64,000 bases of DNA from Gibbula magus (taxonomy: Eukaryota > Mollusca > Gastropoda > Trochida > Trochidae), in NCBI GenBank assembly GCA_936450465.1, contig OW388289.1, positions 76,434,593 through 76,498,592 on the forward strand, written 5' to 3'. The notes beneath the pieces are model-generated. The model searched no databases. It saw nothing but the letters and a program-made list of their open reading frames with translations, and was not told the origin of the DNA. A program made the position numbers and the translations under genes. This document shows, piece by piece, positions 39,251-51,091 of this stretch. The first letter of the stretch is position 1, and every line of letters starts with the position of its first letter.

Positions 39251-41139
39251 TACACAGGACATTACGTGTTTGCATATAGACATGAGACTGACGGGACAAG
39301 TCGTGTTGACTCTCCAGGTCCCTGTTTGATGGAGTACCGGGAGATAAAGGCACACCTAGTTTTAATCACAGCCTATTCGACAGCTCAGTGTTCAGGCGAG
39401 ACGTTGTTTTAGCACCAGTAAACTACCATCTCAAGCTCATGCTTGTAGTGAAAATGAAGAGTATTTTTTATTTCATTTGCAAGAGAAACATGATTTCATT
39501 CATGGATCTAAAGCTGTGATACTTTTGATACTAAGTGTTCACTAGTCGAGAGAAACTGGATGTAAAACCTCAGGATTTTACTCACCAGGGATAATAGTAT
39601 TATGGACGATATAGCTTTGACTGCATCTTAACTTTGACAGGGTTTACTAAAATGGATTTAATCACAACCCATCCTACTGTTTATTGGGGCAAGAAGTGAA
39701 CCCGGATACAAGAAGCTAGCTGTTCATCCAGGACTTATAACTAGGGACAGATACAGATACAGATACAGCAACAGGTACTTGTTCATTGGGGAATGGTTGA
39801 ACTGTGACTGGACCGTGCACAATACAGTGTTATGCTGGTGGTGTTGCAACACTAGAGCATGGTTCCACCAGCCTGGGACAGATAGTATCGATGAAGTTTA
39901 CCTACAGCAGAACAGTTTTATAGGTAGACATTGCTGTATAAGTATGATAATGGACACTCCATTGATTGACATTTGAAATACACACAGGAACGTGTGTATG
40001 TCCTTGTTTGTGAAGTTGTCTATATACAGGCTGTTGAAGTGCATTTGTATGGGCTTTTCATGGAGTGTCTATTCAATATTCATTTGCGTGGGTTTTATGT
40101 GCCTGCTCTGTGAAATATTTCGCTGAGGGAGAGGGTTTGTCAGCAGGAATATGAACATCAGGCAGTAGAGGAAATTGTTTATGCTGTTCAATATTCAGAA
40201 TGTGTGATACGATGATTTCCATGATGGATATGATGTTGTTCAGTGAGATGCTTTAATGTCGAAGGTATGTGTACTATATACAGTTCGCCCATCATTATCA
40301 CATGCTTGAGTGTCTCCCCATTCATACACCTCACGATTCTGGGTCATACGGGATGTGTCAACACATATGAAAGATTCCTCTCTCACGTCTTTGTATCCTC
40401 TTGGTCGCACACTAAAACTCTACTGGTATAATCTACTCATTCACTCATGCTCTCTATTTACTGATATATTTACTGAAGTATGAAATCTCTCGCATTTTGA
40501 ATCTACCTTGTTATTAGGAAATGTATCTATATACCATGATGATAAAGACATGCAATATCTCTTTGATATGAGCATGGGAAGAAAATATGAAGTTGTATTT
40601 CTTGAAAATAGTTTTACATTTTTTATATTAACCTACTTTGATTACATATCTTCAATATTCAATAAAGCATAGTATTCTGAGCATGAGAATAGACCAGTTC
40701 TTGAGGTCTCTCACATTTTCTTCAGTCAAACTCTATTAGACAGTTGTCCCTTTGGTTAGATGTATAAGTTTACACTTAATTCTGTTATTTACACATGCAC
40801 AGTGTTCACTATGAGGAACTATAATAGATACTTATTATTATTTATATTTGACAAAAATGGAATGATGGCATATGATGTATATTCTTTGTATCGAGAATTG
40901 AAATGGAAAAAAAAAAATAAAAACATTTTTTTTTAAACTATAATAGATGCAAGGGATTTTTAATTCCAGAAACAGGGTAACATTCCTTAAAGAAACATGA
41001 TAACCAGATTTTACATATTTCTCTTGTACTGTAATTTTTTCTCACATATTCATCATTTTCTCATCTTTTATTCCCTTTCTTTCATATGTTTATTACTCTC
41101 AATTTCACAATCTACAAGTACGACGCGCACACATGCACA

Positions 41140-41450
41140 CACAGACAGCAAGGCTAGTGTCTGCAATATTTGAGAGGTGATACATTCACCATGAGACTAG
41201 GTTCTTATGTTATCCACCTTATGTATATATGATCCCATCACTTTCACTGTACAAGATGTACAAGGATGACATACGCTCACTTTGCAGAACAGTAAGGCTA
41301 GTGTCAGCAGTGTATTTGCAAGATGAAAAGATACATTCATCATGATATTAGGTTTTTATATCATCGCTATCATTGTTAAAAAATGCTTCAATACATACTT
41401 TTAAAGAACAGAAAGGCTGGTGTCAACAGTACATGAGCAGGATGATTTGA
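41140..41450 (+). repeat. Three tandem copies (about 120-140 bp) just upstream of the first ankyrin exon
   Basis: 'aaggctagtgtc' or 'aaggctggtgtc' occurs near 41149, 41291 and 41412. Each is followed by 'gatacattca(c/t)catga' or a diverged version, then 'aggtt(c/t)tta'. The array ends about 110 bp before the acceptor at 41558. Confidence 0.65.
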
Positions 41451-41558
41451 TTCACCGGCTTCTGGCGGACATTTTGGTGTGTCACAAATCCGTGGTCAGA
41501 TCAAATATTGGGACTATAGAGTCAGCAATGTGTAAAGTCCTTGTGTTTGTGTTTGCAG

Positions 41559-41678
41559 GAAAAAGCCGAGAACTTTGTGATGGCGGCGCTGTTCTGCGCC
41601 TCCGAGGAGGGGAATGTGGACGGATTGAAGGATCTCTCTGAGACGGCCAACAACATAGACCTCAACACAGCTAACAAG
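41559..41678 (+). CDS. DAPK1: DAPK1 exon: first ankyrin repeat
   Basis: Forty codons, phase 0 at both ends; acceptor tttgtgtttgcag, donor AAG|GTTTGT. It starts EKAENFVMAALFCASEEGN, which lines up with the human segment just before and within the first ankyrin repeat (an acidic start, then FVM, then an N/D-rich turn). This is the point where both proposed upstream exons (254-457 and 23615-23737) would join. Ankyrin repeats in DAPK1 mediate cytoskeletal localisation and partner binding. Confidence 0.93.
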
Positions 41679-44600
41679 GTTTGTCATTGTCAGTCGTTGT
41701 TGTCGTTTGTCAGCATTTTGTGTAACGCACAGCATTGTTGTTTGGTAACATCATAGACTTATATATATCTACTGATAACAAAGTGTGTTGAATTTTCAAG
41801 TGTAAGACATATGGCATGCAATGTTGATTTATAAAAGTTTGGTCTGAACACTTGGTTACAGGGATGCAGAAATCAATCTATTTGCCGGATATGTCCAATT
41901 GGGAATCCAGTTTGACCGAATGGAAAATAGACTTATCGAACATTTGAAAAGTCAGTTGATCGATTGAAGAAAATCACAAGAAAACTAAACAGACATCCCT
42001 TACAAGAATTAAATAAAAGCAAATTTGGTCAAAGATAAGCATCGTAGAGTGTGTGGCTTCACTCTACCGGTGATTCATGAATTTGTTACAGGTTAAGTTT
42101 TTGTTCCGTTGAATAGTTGAATCTCAATAAATTTATACTATATCAGTCATAAAACATTATGTTAAAATATATTAGATCAATATAGATATATGATAAAGCT
42201 TTTATACAAGTTTAAAATAAATGAACCTATCAAAAGCGAATAATAGGCAATGAAATTAATATTTTTAGTTTACTTTATTAATAAAAATAAATTCACTTCC
42301 GGGTTCGTCTTTTGCGTCAAAAATGAAATGTCCGACTGGCAAAAATTTGAATCGGCAACCTTGCTGTGTGTCATTGTATTATCGTTGTATATCATGAATG
42401 TAAGTCTTGTTGAAATGAAGCATTGTTGACCTGATTTTGTTATTTATCATTATACTACTAATAAGGTGATTGGTTTGTCAGATGTTCATGAATAGAAGTT
42501 TAGATTCGGATGTCACACTTGAATTGTCTCCAGGACTATAGCAATGCAGGAGTTTTACTTTCAATGTAGATCAATTTCTGTTAATAACATTTGTACGTCG
42601 TCATCAGAAATTTGATTTTTCTTTAAGAGTTGATTGTCTAAAATATAATTTTTACAAGAAATGAAATACTGTGTCCTTGATTTGTCATCAAACATTATGA
42701 ATTCCAAGTAACAGGTTGCAAATATCTCTCTGATTGGCTCAGATGTTGTGACCAATATTGGGCAATTGCCAGAAACACATCACTACTCAACTCCATTTCA
42801 TTGCAAAGAAAACTTGAAGCTCGAAACCAGTTCATTAAATATCTTAGTTTCTAAATTCTTTTAATTGAATTGATATTAGATTCAAGTTGAACCATAATAT
42901 GATGCATTAAATTTGATATCTATATGATGCATAATGTTTGATATCTAGCATTACAAGCATGAAACTAATTTAATTTGATTAGAATTTAAAAAGGAATCAT
43001 CATTGATATTGCATGGAAATAGTAATGCAGTTGTGTTCCTCTGAACATTTTTGAAATGTTAGAATTCAATCCAGAGAATGCTTTCATATAATGGTTTTCA
43101 TTTCATGGAATAGACATTGGATACATCTTAAATATCAAAGACTTGCACAACATTATTTTCTAAAACATAAAAAACTGAAGTCATAGAATTCTTCTTTAAA
43201 AATGAAATGCAACTTTTTAAAATGATTACATTCTTTGATCTAAAATGAAATTTTGTTTTTGAAACTGTTCTATTCAACAACAAATGTCAGACATCATATT
43301 TCTGCGCACGTCACCTGTTTTTGTGTCACAGCACCAAAGGCCTACTTCCACTCAATAATTGTTCTCAGTGACTCATACATATAAACATACATTCCATCAC
43401 GTTTACTTATATGTGCATCAATACTGGCCTTGTTTTCATTCATATCCAGCTAACATAGACAGCTGCCGTAGAGACTGTTTATATACTGTTGAGTGTCTTT
43501 GACATAGGTTTTGTTTTTCCATCATTGACCTTGACTTCTGCTTTCTTATATTCTGTCTGTTACCAAGTAAGATAAGAGGCTAGCTTTCAACTTCTATATT
43601 GTGAATAGAGACTTATGCTCCTGAAAGATCCGATCATTTAGCATGGTTCTTGCTGTCTTGATGTGAGTGTTCATCTGGTTGATGCTCCTCTTCTCTGTAT
43701 GCAGGATGAATCAAGCTTGGTTTATACAGTAACTGTACATCATTAGAGAGTGATAGTCCAGGAATATTCCAGGAGGGATAACCCGTATATGCAGGATAGA
43801 AGGGTGATGAGTAGGACCCGGGTACCCTTCTCACTTCCCGTAGTCGTTATAATCATGTGATTCAATATGATACAGTATAAGTTGTAATTCTTTTTTTTAT
43901 CAAAAGATTCAATGGTTTTGAAAATTACAACGCAATATTAAGTTAATTGTTATTCATAAGAAAATTCTATTGAAATAGCTATAGATTTCTGTGCTTCAGC
44001 TTTCTAGTTCCATACATAAGCCTACCTTTTGAAGAAATTATTACAAAATTTTACAAATTAGATGTCAGTAATCAACAAGACGGGTAGAATGTTTTCACCA
44101 GTCCCAGACCGATTTTGGCAATAATCAATTCACTAGCTAAAGTGTCCATCATTCTTGCAATCAGTAGATTGCTTGCACCTTAATGGTAAAGGTAAAAAGT
44201 GGAACTATTTGGAATGATGAAGCACACAAGAGATAAACTCTTTGCTTGGACACAGGGGTATTTACGTCATCCACTGATGAAAGAAGAGCAGCAGTCTGAA
44301 GGAAGGACTTCTCTTAGCTATATACTGTAGTCTGAGTATAAACCACTCATGATAGAGCTACCTAATCCCCCTCAGTCAGCACTTTCAAACAAATGGCCCA
44401 CTTAACCATATTGAAGTGAACTATGGAGGCCTTATGGCAGTTCTCTTCGATGAAAGGTCTATTTTAATTTAATTCATTCTTTATCTCAATGATATAGATT
44501 CTTATAGGAAAGAATCATTTTCTGACATACAAAGAGATCATGCAAGTACAAAGAGATAAATTGAAACTTATTTGTAATTGGGTTCGTTGTGCTGCATTTA

Positions 44601-45086
44601 TTGATTACTTAGGTGGTCATGTAAGGCTCATATGATGCGTGGCAGTCATTGAAATCAACAAGTCTTATTAAATCTTTATCCAGGTTGTCTTCAAGGATAA
44701 CATGTTTCTGTAATTTTTGCTGACAAATTGAATATCTGTAAAACTTGGCATCAGTAGACTTGATGCTGATTAGTTCTTCTCTTTACTTGACTAGCCCATG
44801 TGACCTAGTATATTCTGTATGGGAATAACTGGTTGTAACTGAATGTAAATGAATATTGTTGAAATGTATTTGTGTTACAGCCTTGTAGGACAGCAAAGTA
44901 CATGGTTCCAAGTATTCATCATAAGTCGTGGAATAATCTGGGGAAATATATTTATGTAGAAATTGCAAATGACCAATCTTGAATTGTTACTTTTGCTAAG
45001 GAGTCAAACATTCTTACATCCAAATTCACCTATATGAACGGTTTTCCCTTAATGTGTATGTGAATACTGTGGTGTTGTTGTTACAG
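41679..45086 (+). other. Intron, no recognised element
   Basis: A 3.4-kb AT-rich intron. No repeat or exon can be supported by eye; the short frames present are compatible with chance. Confidence 0.6.
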
Positions 45087-45185
45087 CATGGCGAGACAGC
45101 AGTACATATGGCTGCCAGCGGGGGACACGTGGACGTCATCAAGTTCCTTCAGACCAAGGGTGTCGACATCGCTGTCAAAGATAAG
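45087..45185 (+). CDS. DAPK1: DAPK1 exon: ankyrin repeat 2
   Basis: Exactly 99 nt, 33 codons, phase 0-0. Acceptor gttgttgttacag, donor AAG|GTGAGG. The repeat starts HGETAVHMAASGGHVDVIKF, with the TxxHxAA and GHxDVIKFL consensus positions of an ankyrin repeat. It matches the second repeat of vertebrate DAPK1 in position and length. Confidence 0.95.
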
Positions 45186-45694
45186 GTGAGGTAGCGGTCA
45201 ATAGTCGTAGCCTAACAGATTGGAATCATTGTTTTCAGATGTTTGCTTAATCTAATCAGACCCAAGGGCTCTGTGATAAAGTGGGATATTAGTCATCATT
45301 GATAAGGAGATGATAATCCAGGTTCATTTATTAATTAATTCAAAGCTTATGTGAGGTTAAAATCTTAATGCCAAGGTAAGATAACTGTAGGTTATTATAC
45401 ACTTACAAATTCCTAAACCAAAGTCCGACCACATGATTGTTTAAATCACCATTATTCTGTCACCTGTCTGGCCCGATGATACAGTCAGTGCATGATAATC
45501 TGGTTTCCTAAGCTTACAGATAATATTTAAGCTTCAATAATTCTCAATTATAGTTTATCATTACATTTTTATCACACTAAAATTATCTTGCATGTTAAAA
45601 CTGTATCAGGAGGTTTGATATAATGCCTATGATCCTATAAGGTCAATTAAAGCCCCAGTGATCATGGTAGTTACAAGAGCATCCCTTAACCACG

Positions 45695-45825
45695 TTATTG
45701 ATGAGGAAGTGAGTGTATACTCCCAAACATTGTGTATTTTCACATTAAAGAAGTTGTTATCCAGAAAATTTTCCTTATCTTATGTATGTCACTTCTAAAT
45801 GCTTAAAGACTTGATGCTTTAACGA
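45695..45825. repeat. Degraded relative of the 20.3-kb palindrome
   Basis: It contains 'gtgtatactcccaaacattg', 'tgtattttcacatta', 'ttatccagaaaattttcctt' and 'cttatgtatgtcacttctaa'. These correspond in order to the spacer and right arm of the palindrome at 20345-20547. Confidence 0.6.
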
Positions 45826-47540
45826 GTTACACTGTATTATCAAACATTCAAACTCATATTCTCACTCAGTTTGTCCTTCTTCTAAAACTCATCGATGATT
45901 CAACAGTTGAGAAAAGTTAACCATTGCCATTTAAAAGATCATGTATAATTCAAATATTCCTAGAAAAAAGAAAGTGTAAGAAATCCCATATATTGCATGT
46001 CAGCAAAATCTGAAATCCTTGGAAGCGTTTCCGTGAGAGCAATTTCCTCTGCCTGGCAGCTCCCAATAAGGTCAAGACACTTTAATGGAAATGTCATCTT
46101 TCGACCTTTCAAGAAATTAGATTATTGTCATTACCGTGGACTGGTGTCCAAAGTAAGCAGAGACGATGACACTTGGGGCTGTCACACAAACACAGCTAAC
46201 CATGTTATACCGCTTTACTTAAAAGCTTTAGGATTGTGAGTTGTACATAGATATTTAGATTGGATTTTTTCATGACAATACTTGAATGCTTTGAATACTA
46301 AGTACTGTTTGTGTGATGAATGGCAAAATAAATTAAAGAATATAAACAGATTATTGGGCCTTTTACATTCATTAGCTTATGGCCTTTTTATTATAACTTA
46401 AATGTCTTAAAGGTTTGTTTAAGTTATATTTAGAAACAAATTCAGTTTGATTAGGTTATATAATCTTGAAAGTAAAAAAGTGAGATCAATATGTAAAACT
46501 TTAATGAGTGAAAAAGCGCTAAAACATCACAGATTACTGTTGATCTACTCCGGTCAACTGGACTAGCATATTATAGTTGGTATGTGTTATCTAGCTCTAT
46601 TCCAAGCAAGTTTTGGATTAAAGTTTGATGTAGATGCAAATAGAAAGTAATGACAGACGAGAGTTAGAACAGTGGCAACTTGACCAACAGGCGTCTATTG
46701 TCCAGCGGCACACTGCTGATACTGGATCTGGAGTTGCTACAGTAGAGCATGACGAGACCCAGTGTTCATTACAGCCGCTATTGTGTCCCTCTTTTCACTT
46801 ACCTAAATTAGTCAGTAGCCTATTTTTACAGTCGTCTATGGTGTGACTTACTGCTTCTCATTGTTTGAGCAAGATTCTGTTTCAGTGTTGTGTAGAAACT
46901 AGTTGAAAACAGGTTCTTTTTTTAAACAATGTTTAGGATGGATGTTTTGAAATATTTACTGGAAACTTTGATGATATTTTCATGATTGAGCTAATTGGAA
47001 ATAACTCCCATATATATTTGGTGTAAATAAATTTTAATATTCTATATTTTGATGACATTTAAGTGTGGAATACTAAATACTAAATACTAAATCTATTTAT
47101 GATATATACAGCTCTTCAAAAACACTACATTACTCTTTTTCTCTTAGATTATCATCGCAAGTAATAAATTGAATATATATTCCGACTCAGTCGTGTGAAA
47201 TAGTTTTTTAATATTAAATTTTAGAAGAAATTTGGTATACATGAACATTTAACATTTTCTTGGCAACCATTGTTTCCGAACAACTTTTATTTTGTCGTCA
47301 AACAATTGGAAGTATCGTTATTGAACAAACCCATCATGCTTACTAAACCTTTTAATGCCCTAACCACCATGAAAATATTGGTAAAACAAATTTGTGTCAT
47401 GCGAATTACAAATTTGCAAATTTGTTTAAAGCCCTTGCTCAGCTCAGGAAAAACGAAATTCACATTTGTTTCATTCAAGTCACATGATACTATCCTTGGG
47501 TGATAATCTCTATAAAGTAACTTGGCTTACAAGTGTAAAG

Positions 47541-47836
47541 GGGGTGGGATAGCGCAGTGGTTAGCGCTTTTAGCTTCCGGGATTCGAAAACCGCCAGCAA
47601 CTTTGTCTGCAATAGAAACTGTTCTACTTGCAGGTTTGGATGCAATGCTACACTGAATGTCAGCGTAGTACCACCCATGGTTCGCTAGTTCCAGCCAATG
47701 CTTGCAGGTTTCAACCCAATGTATAGCCACCATGACTTTGCAGGCTTTCTCCCTGCAATAATACTAGCAGCTCTGATATAAGTGAAATACTCTTGAAAGC
47801 GGCGTTAAACCCCAACTGAACTCACCTTACCTTCCA
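47541..47836 (+). repeat. Full-length tRNA-derived SINE with target-site duplication
   Basis: The head has a clear pol III A-box (TAGCGCAGTGG, 47550-47560) and a decayed B-box (gattcgaaaac, about 47581). The central body and the 'gcggcgttaaacccc' end match the other copies. The 10-bp direct repeat aagtgtaaag flanks it at 47531-47540 and 47837-47846. This copy defines the family in the window. It ends about 77 bp before the splice acceptor at 47913. Confidence 0.9.
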
Positions 47837-47913
47837 AAGTGTAAAGATGAATAGAATATATCCCAGAAGTTAGCAAAAATGGACCATTTGAAGAAATATA
47901 TTCTCTGTTGCAG

Positions 47914-48012
47914 CAAGGAGACAGTGCAGTGTACTGGGCAGCCAGACAAGGTCAGCTGGAGGTCATCAAATACTTGCATCAAGCCGGGGTTCCGCTGGAT
48001 GGCAAGAATAAG
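47914..48012 (+). CDS. DAPK1: DAPK1 exon: ankyrin repeat 3
   Basis: Exactly 99 nt, phase 0-0; acceptor ttctctgttgcag, donor AAG|GTCGGT. It starts QGDSAVYWAARQGQLEVIKY. The AVYWAAR motif also occurs in the corresponding human repeat, which is a strong orthology marker because most ankyrin repeats have LHxAA here. Confidence 0.96.
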
Positions 48013-48572
48013 GTCGGTACACTCATTGCTCATACTTTCTCTTATAAACAACGATAGAAGTCGGGTGTTGTTGTAATGTGGTATAGTTTTAGATCAGAGT
48101 AAAACTGATTGTAACATTATGTAAAGTTGTCTCCAATAGACCAGCCCATCTAACAATCTGCACTTGTTAGGTAGAGGTACCTCCCCTGGTATAGAAGGCA
48201 TCACATTACACGCTAGATAACTAAACAGAGCACCAACGCTGTCACACACATGTTTTCATGTCATGTGCTGCTGTAATGAGTAACGATATAACGCTATAAT
48301 GATTTTCGATACATATCACGATATCCGTGATTAAATGACAAATAGTCAATTTATATTGTGCAATATTGAGGCGTATGAGGCCCTAGCTCATAGAGCCCTG
48401 ATTATGAACTCGTCATCTTACCTGTTCACCATCCTGGGGAATGTAAACATTTTATTCAGTCTGCTGTGATCATGTCACGGCTTTAGATAATTGTTACTGA
48501 TATATTTCATTACCTTTCAATTCCAAAGCAGTGATAAAAGTGTAATCATACAACCCCTTCTTCACATTGCAG

Positions 48573-48671
48573 TCTGGCGAGAATGCGATCCACGTAGCGG
48601 CCAGGTACGGCCACGCCCACGTGGTAGACTACCTGTGTGAGGCCGGGGTGCTCATCAACCTGCAGGACAGT
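48573..48671 (+). CDS. DAPK1: DAPK1 exon: ankyrin repeat 4
   Basis: Exactly 99 nt, phase 0-0; acceptor cttcacattgcag, donor AGT|GTGAGT. It starts SGENAIHVAARYGHAHVVDY. SGE..HVAARYGHA is shared with the human fourth repeat. The intron before it is 560 bp and has no recognised repeat. Confidence 0.96.
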
Positions 48672-50263
48672 GTGAGTACAGCATGGACAACACACAGCAT
48701 GTTCTCACTCTCACTGTCTCACTGTCTCACTGTCTCACGTGTCCATTCACTCATCGGGATGTTGGTGACTCTCCTCACTAAGTGAAATATTACTGATACA
48801 TTGTTGACACTGGGTATAGCATCATCTCACGGTATTACCTACTTATTTCAACAAGGTCACTCTTCAGGATGTATTTTGGAACTGGATATTTTTAGTGGTT
48901 GGGGATGACTGCTATATGAACATGTCTCATGGTTGTCTTTTCTACATGACAGTTGCATTCAGCCCAAGCTAATATTTTGTCACCATTTTACACCAACGAA
49001 GAGAAAATGTACATTGATGTATAGACATGACACTACGAGTCCCTGATTCTCTGTTGCTGAGGGGAAATAATATAGTAGGGATTAAAAGACAAAACATTTA
49101 TGACATTGAATTCGAAGAAGGGCATTCCAATATTCTTTATGTTTATGATTAATTCAACAAGGTGATTGTACACAAGTTTCAGTATTCAAGTATGTATGGT
49201 ATAGATAAAGGGAGATAACTTCATATTAATAGATTTTTAAGTAACGGTATACTTGAATGCAAATTGATCCTTATGATTTCAAATATCATCATTGTCATCA
49301 TTATAATCGTCATCATCATTAATACTATCAACCTATTTCCCTCCTTCTTTGTGAGGCAGTGAAGACTATTAATCATTATGAAAATCTATTTTACTAACAT
49401 TTTGAAAAATCAAAAACCCTTGAACATAATATTGGCTGCAGTTGTCAATAATTTTCTTTTGTCAGCATGGCTTTTTCTATCATAATTTGAAAAGATTTCT
49501 TTAATGATTTTCCTTAATTTCATCGCTGTATGTTTGTGTGTATGCGTGTTTATTCTTGTACAAGATTTGGAAGATTGCGATTGTTAATGCTTTGATGGCT
49601 TTACACTCGTAGGTTTTCAGCGATTTCAAATAGCCACAGTGGTAATGCAAGCTTTCTTCCAGAAGTTATTGTAGCTGCCATGATGAAAGTCAAATGCTAC
49701 TTAACATGATTTTCAAATATCCAAATAGGTACTATCTAAAAACCAATGACCTTGGTTTGTGTTAATCCAATGTATCAAGTTGGTTGCCATTGTTTCAGCA
49801 GTTTTCATGAACAAGAACTATAAAAACGTAACTGGTCAGCAGTAATTACCTGCTGTTAGTATTTCTGAATGTGCTTATCATTATGTATTCATGAGAAGAT
49901 TTTAATGAAGAATTCACCTGAGCAGGAACTTGTATCAATTATCATTTCAATTCAACTGATGTGACTTCCAAATCTTGAGCTAGAGTGTTGTGTGTACATG
50001 TGTCTGTCTGAATGACCCTGTGTTGTGTGACTTCATATTGCAATTGTGTTTGACTCATGTCAGATGTACTAAACGCAGAGATCCCTCTGTCAGTTGTGTA
50101 GCTGAAAGTGTCCGTATGCCCGATGTACTAAAAGCAGACTCTTGTCTGTCAGTTGTGTATCTGACTTTGCATCCGAGTGTACTAAACACAGAGATCTGTC
50201 TGTTGTGTATCTGACTGTGTGTCCGAGTGTACTAAACGCAGAGATCCCTCTGTCTGTCCCCAG
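48672..50263 (+). other. Intron with a diverged SINE module and a terminal minisatellite
   Basis: A 1.6-kb intron. A diverged SINE 3'-module at 49585-49715 keeps 'aatagccacagtggtaatgc' and 'gtagctgccatga'. The 3' end is a minisatellite listed separately. Otherwise it is unremarkable. Confidence 0.6.
50065..50263 (+). repeat. Minisatellite (50-59 bp units) reaching into a splice acceptor
   Basis: 'gtactaaa' starts each of four units at about 50065, 50124, 50178 and 50228. Each unit has 'gcagag'- or 'acagag'-like DNA followed by 'ctctgtc' and 'gttgtgta'. The last unit is cut off by the acceptor at 50263 and supplies its pyrimidine tract (ccctctgtctgtccccag). Confidence 0.85.
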
Positions 50264-50362
50264 CTTGGCGAGACACCCACTCACAGCGCCGCTTGGCATG
50301 GGTTCTCACATATCGTGCGCAGCCTCTGTGCCGCCGACGCAGTCCTTGATATCCAGAACAAG
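50264..50362 (+). CDS. DAPK1: DAPK1 exon: ankyrin repeat 5
   Basis: Exactly 99 nt, phase 0-0; acceptor tgtctgtccccag, donor AAG|GTACCT. It starts LGETPTHSAAWHGFSHIVRS. The AAWHG motif matches the human fifth repeat. Threonine replaces the usual leucine in TPLH (here TPTH), a change in the repeat consensus. Confidence 0.95.
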
Positions 50363-51091
50363 GTACCTGCTCCATCTGTTTCTTACGTTGTTAGTGACAT
50401 GTCCTGCTCTGATTGAGTTAGGTGAATGTCATCCCGCTTTGCTCATACGTCACATCCAAATACTGACCCCTCAGTGTATGAAGCTTATGCCTGAAATATA
50501 AGAAGCAGCACTAAACAATAACTGGCTCACACCCAATAGGCTGGTGCAAGGCTGCTAAAAACAATGAGTAACGATCTCAATAATCCATCGTTGAGACAAG
50601 GCTAGCATTCCACTAAACATTCTCTGCCCAAAGATCACTCAAGTTAAAAGAAGCTTACAATTGATCTTAGGACTATGATTGGCTAGTGGACTGACCCCTG
50701 GGTGCAATCACAGCTCACCATCAACCTAAACCACCGGCTTTTTACAACTGATTGCGACAGTTGCTTTGCACCTAGGGTTGTTTTTGTTGGTTGACTGACA
50801 GTGCTATTGACTGTGAGGTAGTCTCCTTAGATGTGTACATGAGCACAGCGAGATGACATTACATCTACATCTTGATTAGACTGACATGTTCGTTTCTTCC
50901 ATTTTGCATCTTTATTTATTGTAACATTTACTTTGATTGCCACATTGCTACATGTTTCTTGATGGATTGTCACATTTTTAATTTGGACTGTACGTTAACT
51001 TTTGCATCTTTGGCATGAGTTTTCAAAAACTGTTCCCACTAATTTTTCAATTAACACCTTTGTTTTTAATTTCTATGTGAATGACATCATT

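Larger units (their letters stand above)
24171..41140 (+). other. Second part of the long intron: mostly unique AT-rich DNA
   Basis: No coding exon is supported on either strand. The longest open frame (32842-33198, 118 codons) is AT-driven, lacks splice sites in register and resembles no family I know. Contents that I can name: a 28/29-bp tandem array at 30.0 kb, a SINE with target duplication at 35.7 kb, a degraded palindrome relative at 26.6 kb, a pair of similar segments around 27.8-28.1 kb and diverged repeats around 38.2-39.3 kb. Confidence 0.65.
45186..47913 (+). other. Intron with palindrome relic (45.7 kb) and full-length SINE (47.5 kb)
   Basis: A 2.7-kb intron. Beyond the two listed repeats I see nothing structured; frames at 45997-46239 and 46634-46846 have no family signature or fitting splice sites. 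Confidence 0.6.

Noticed and set aside
39779..39976. 65-codon tryptophan- and cysteine-rich frame
   Set aside because: No homology, no signal for splicing or start, and isolated in the intron.
50142..50501. 119-codon frame overlapping ankyrin exon 5
   Set aside because: It is in a different frame from the ankyrin repeat and extends through the minisatellite; a shadow.
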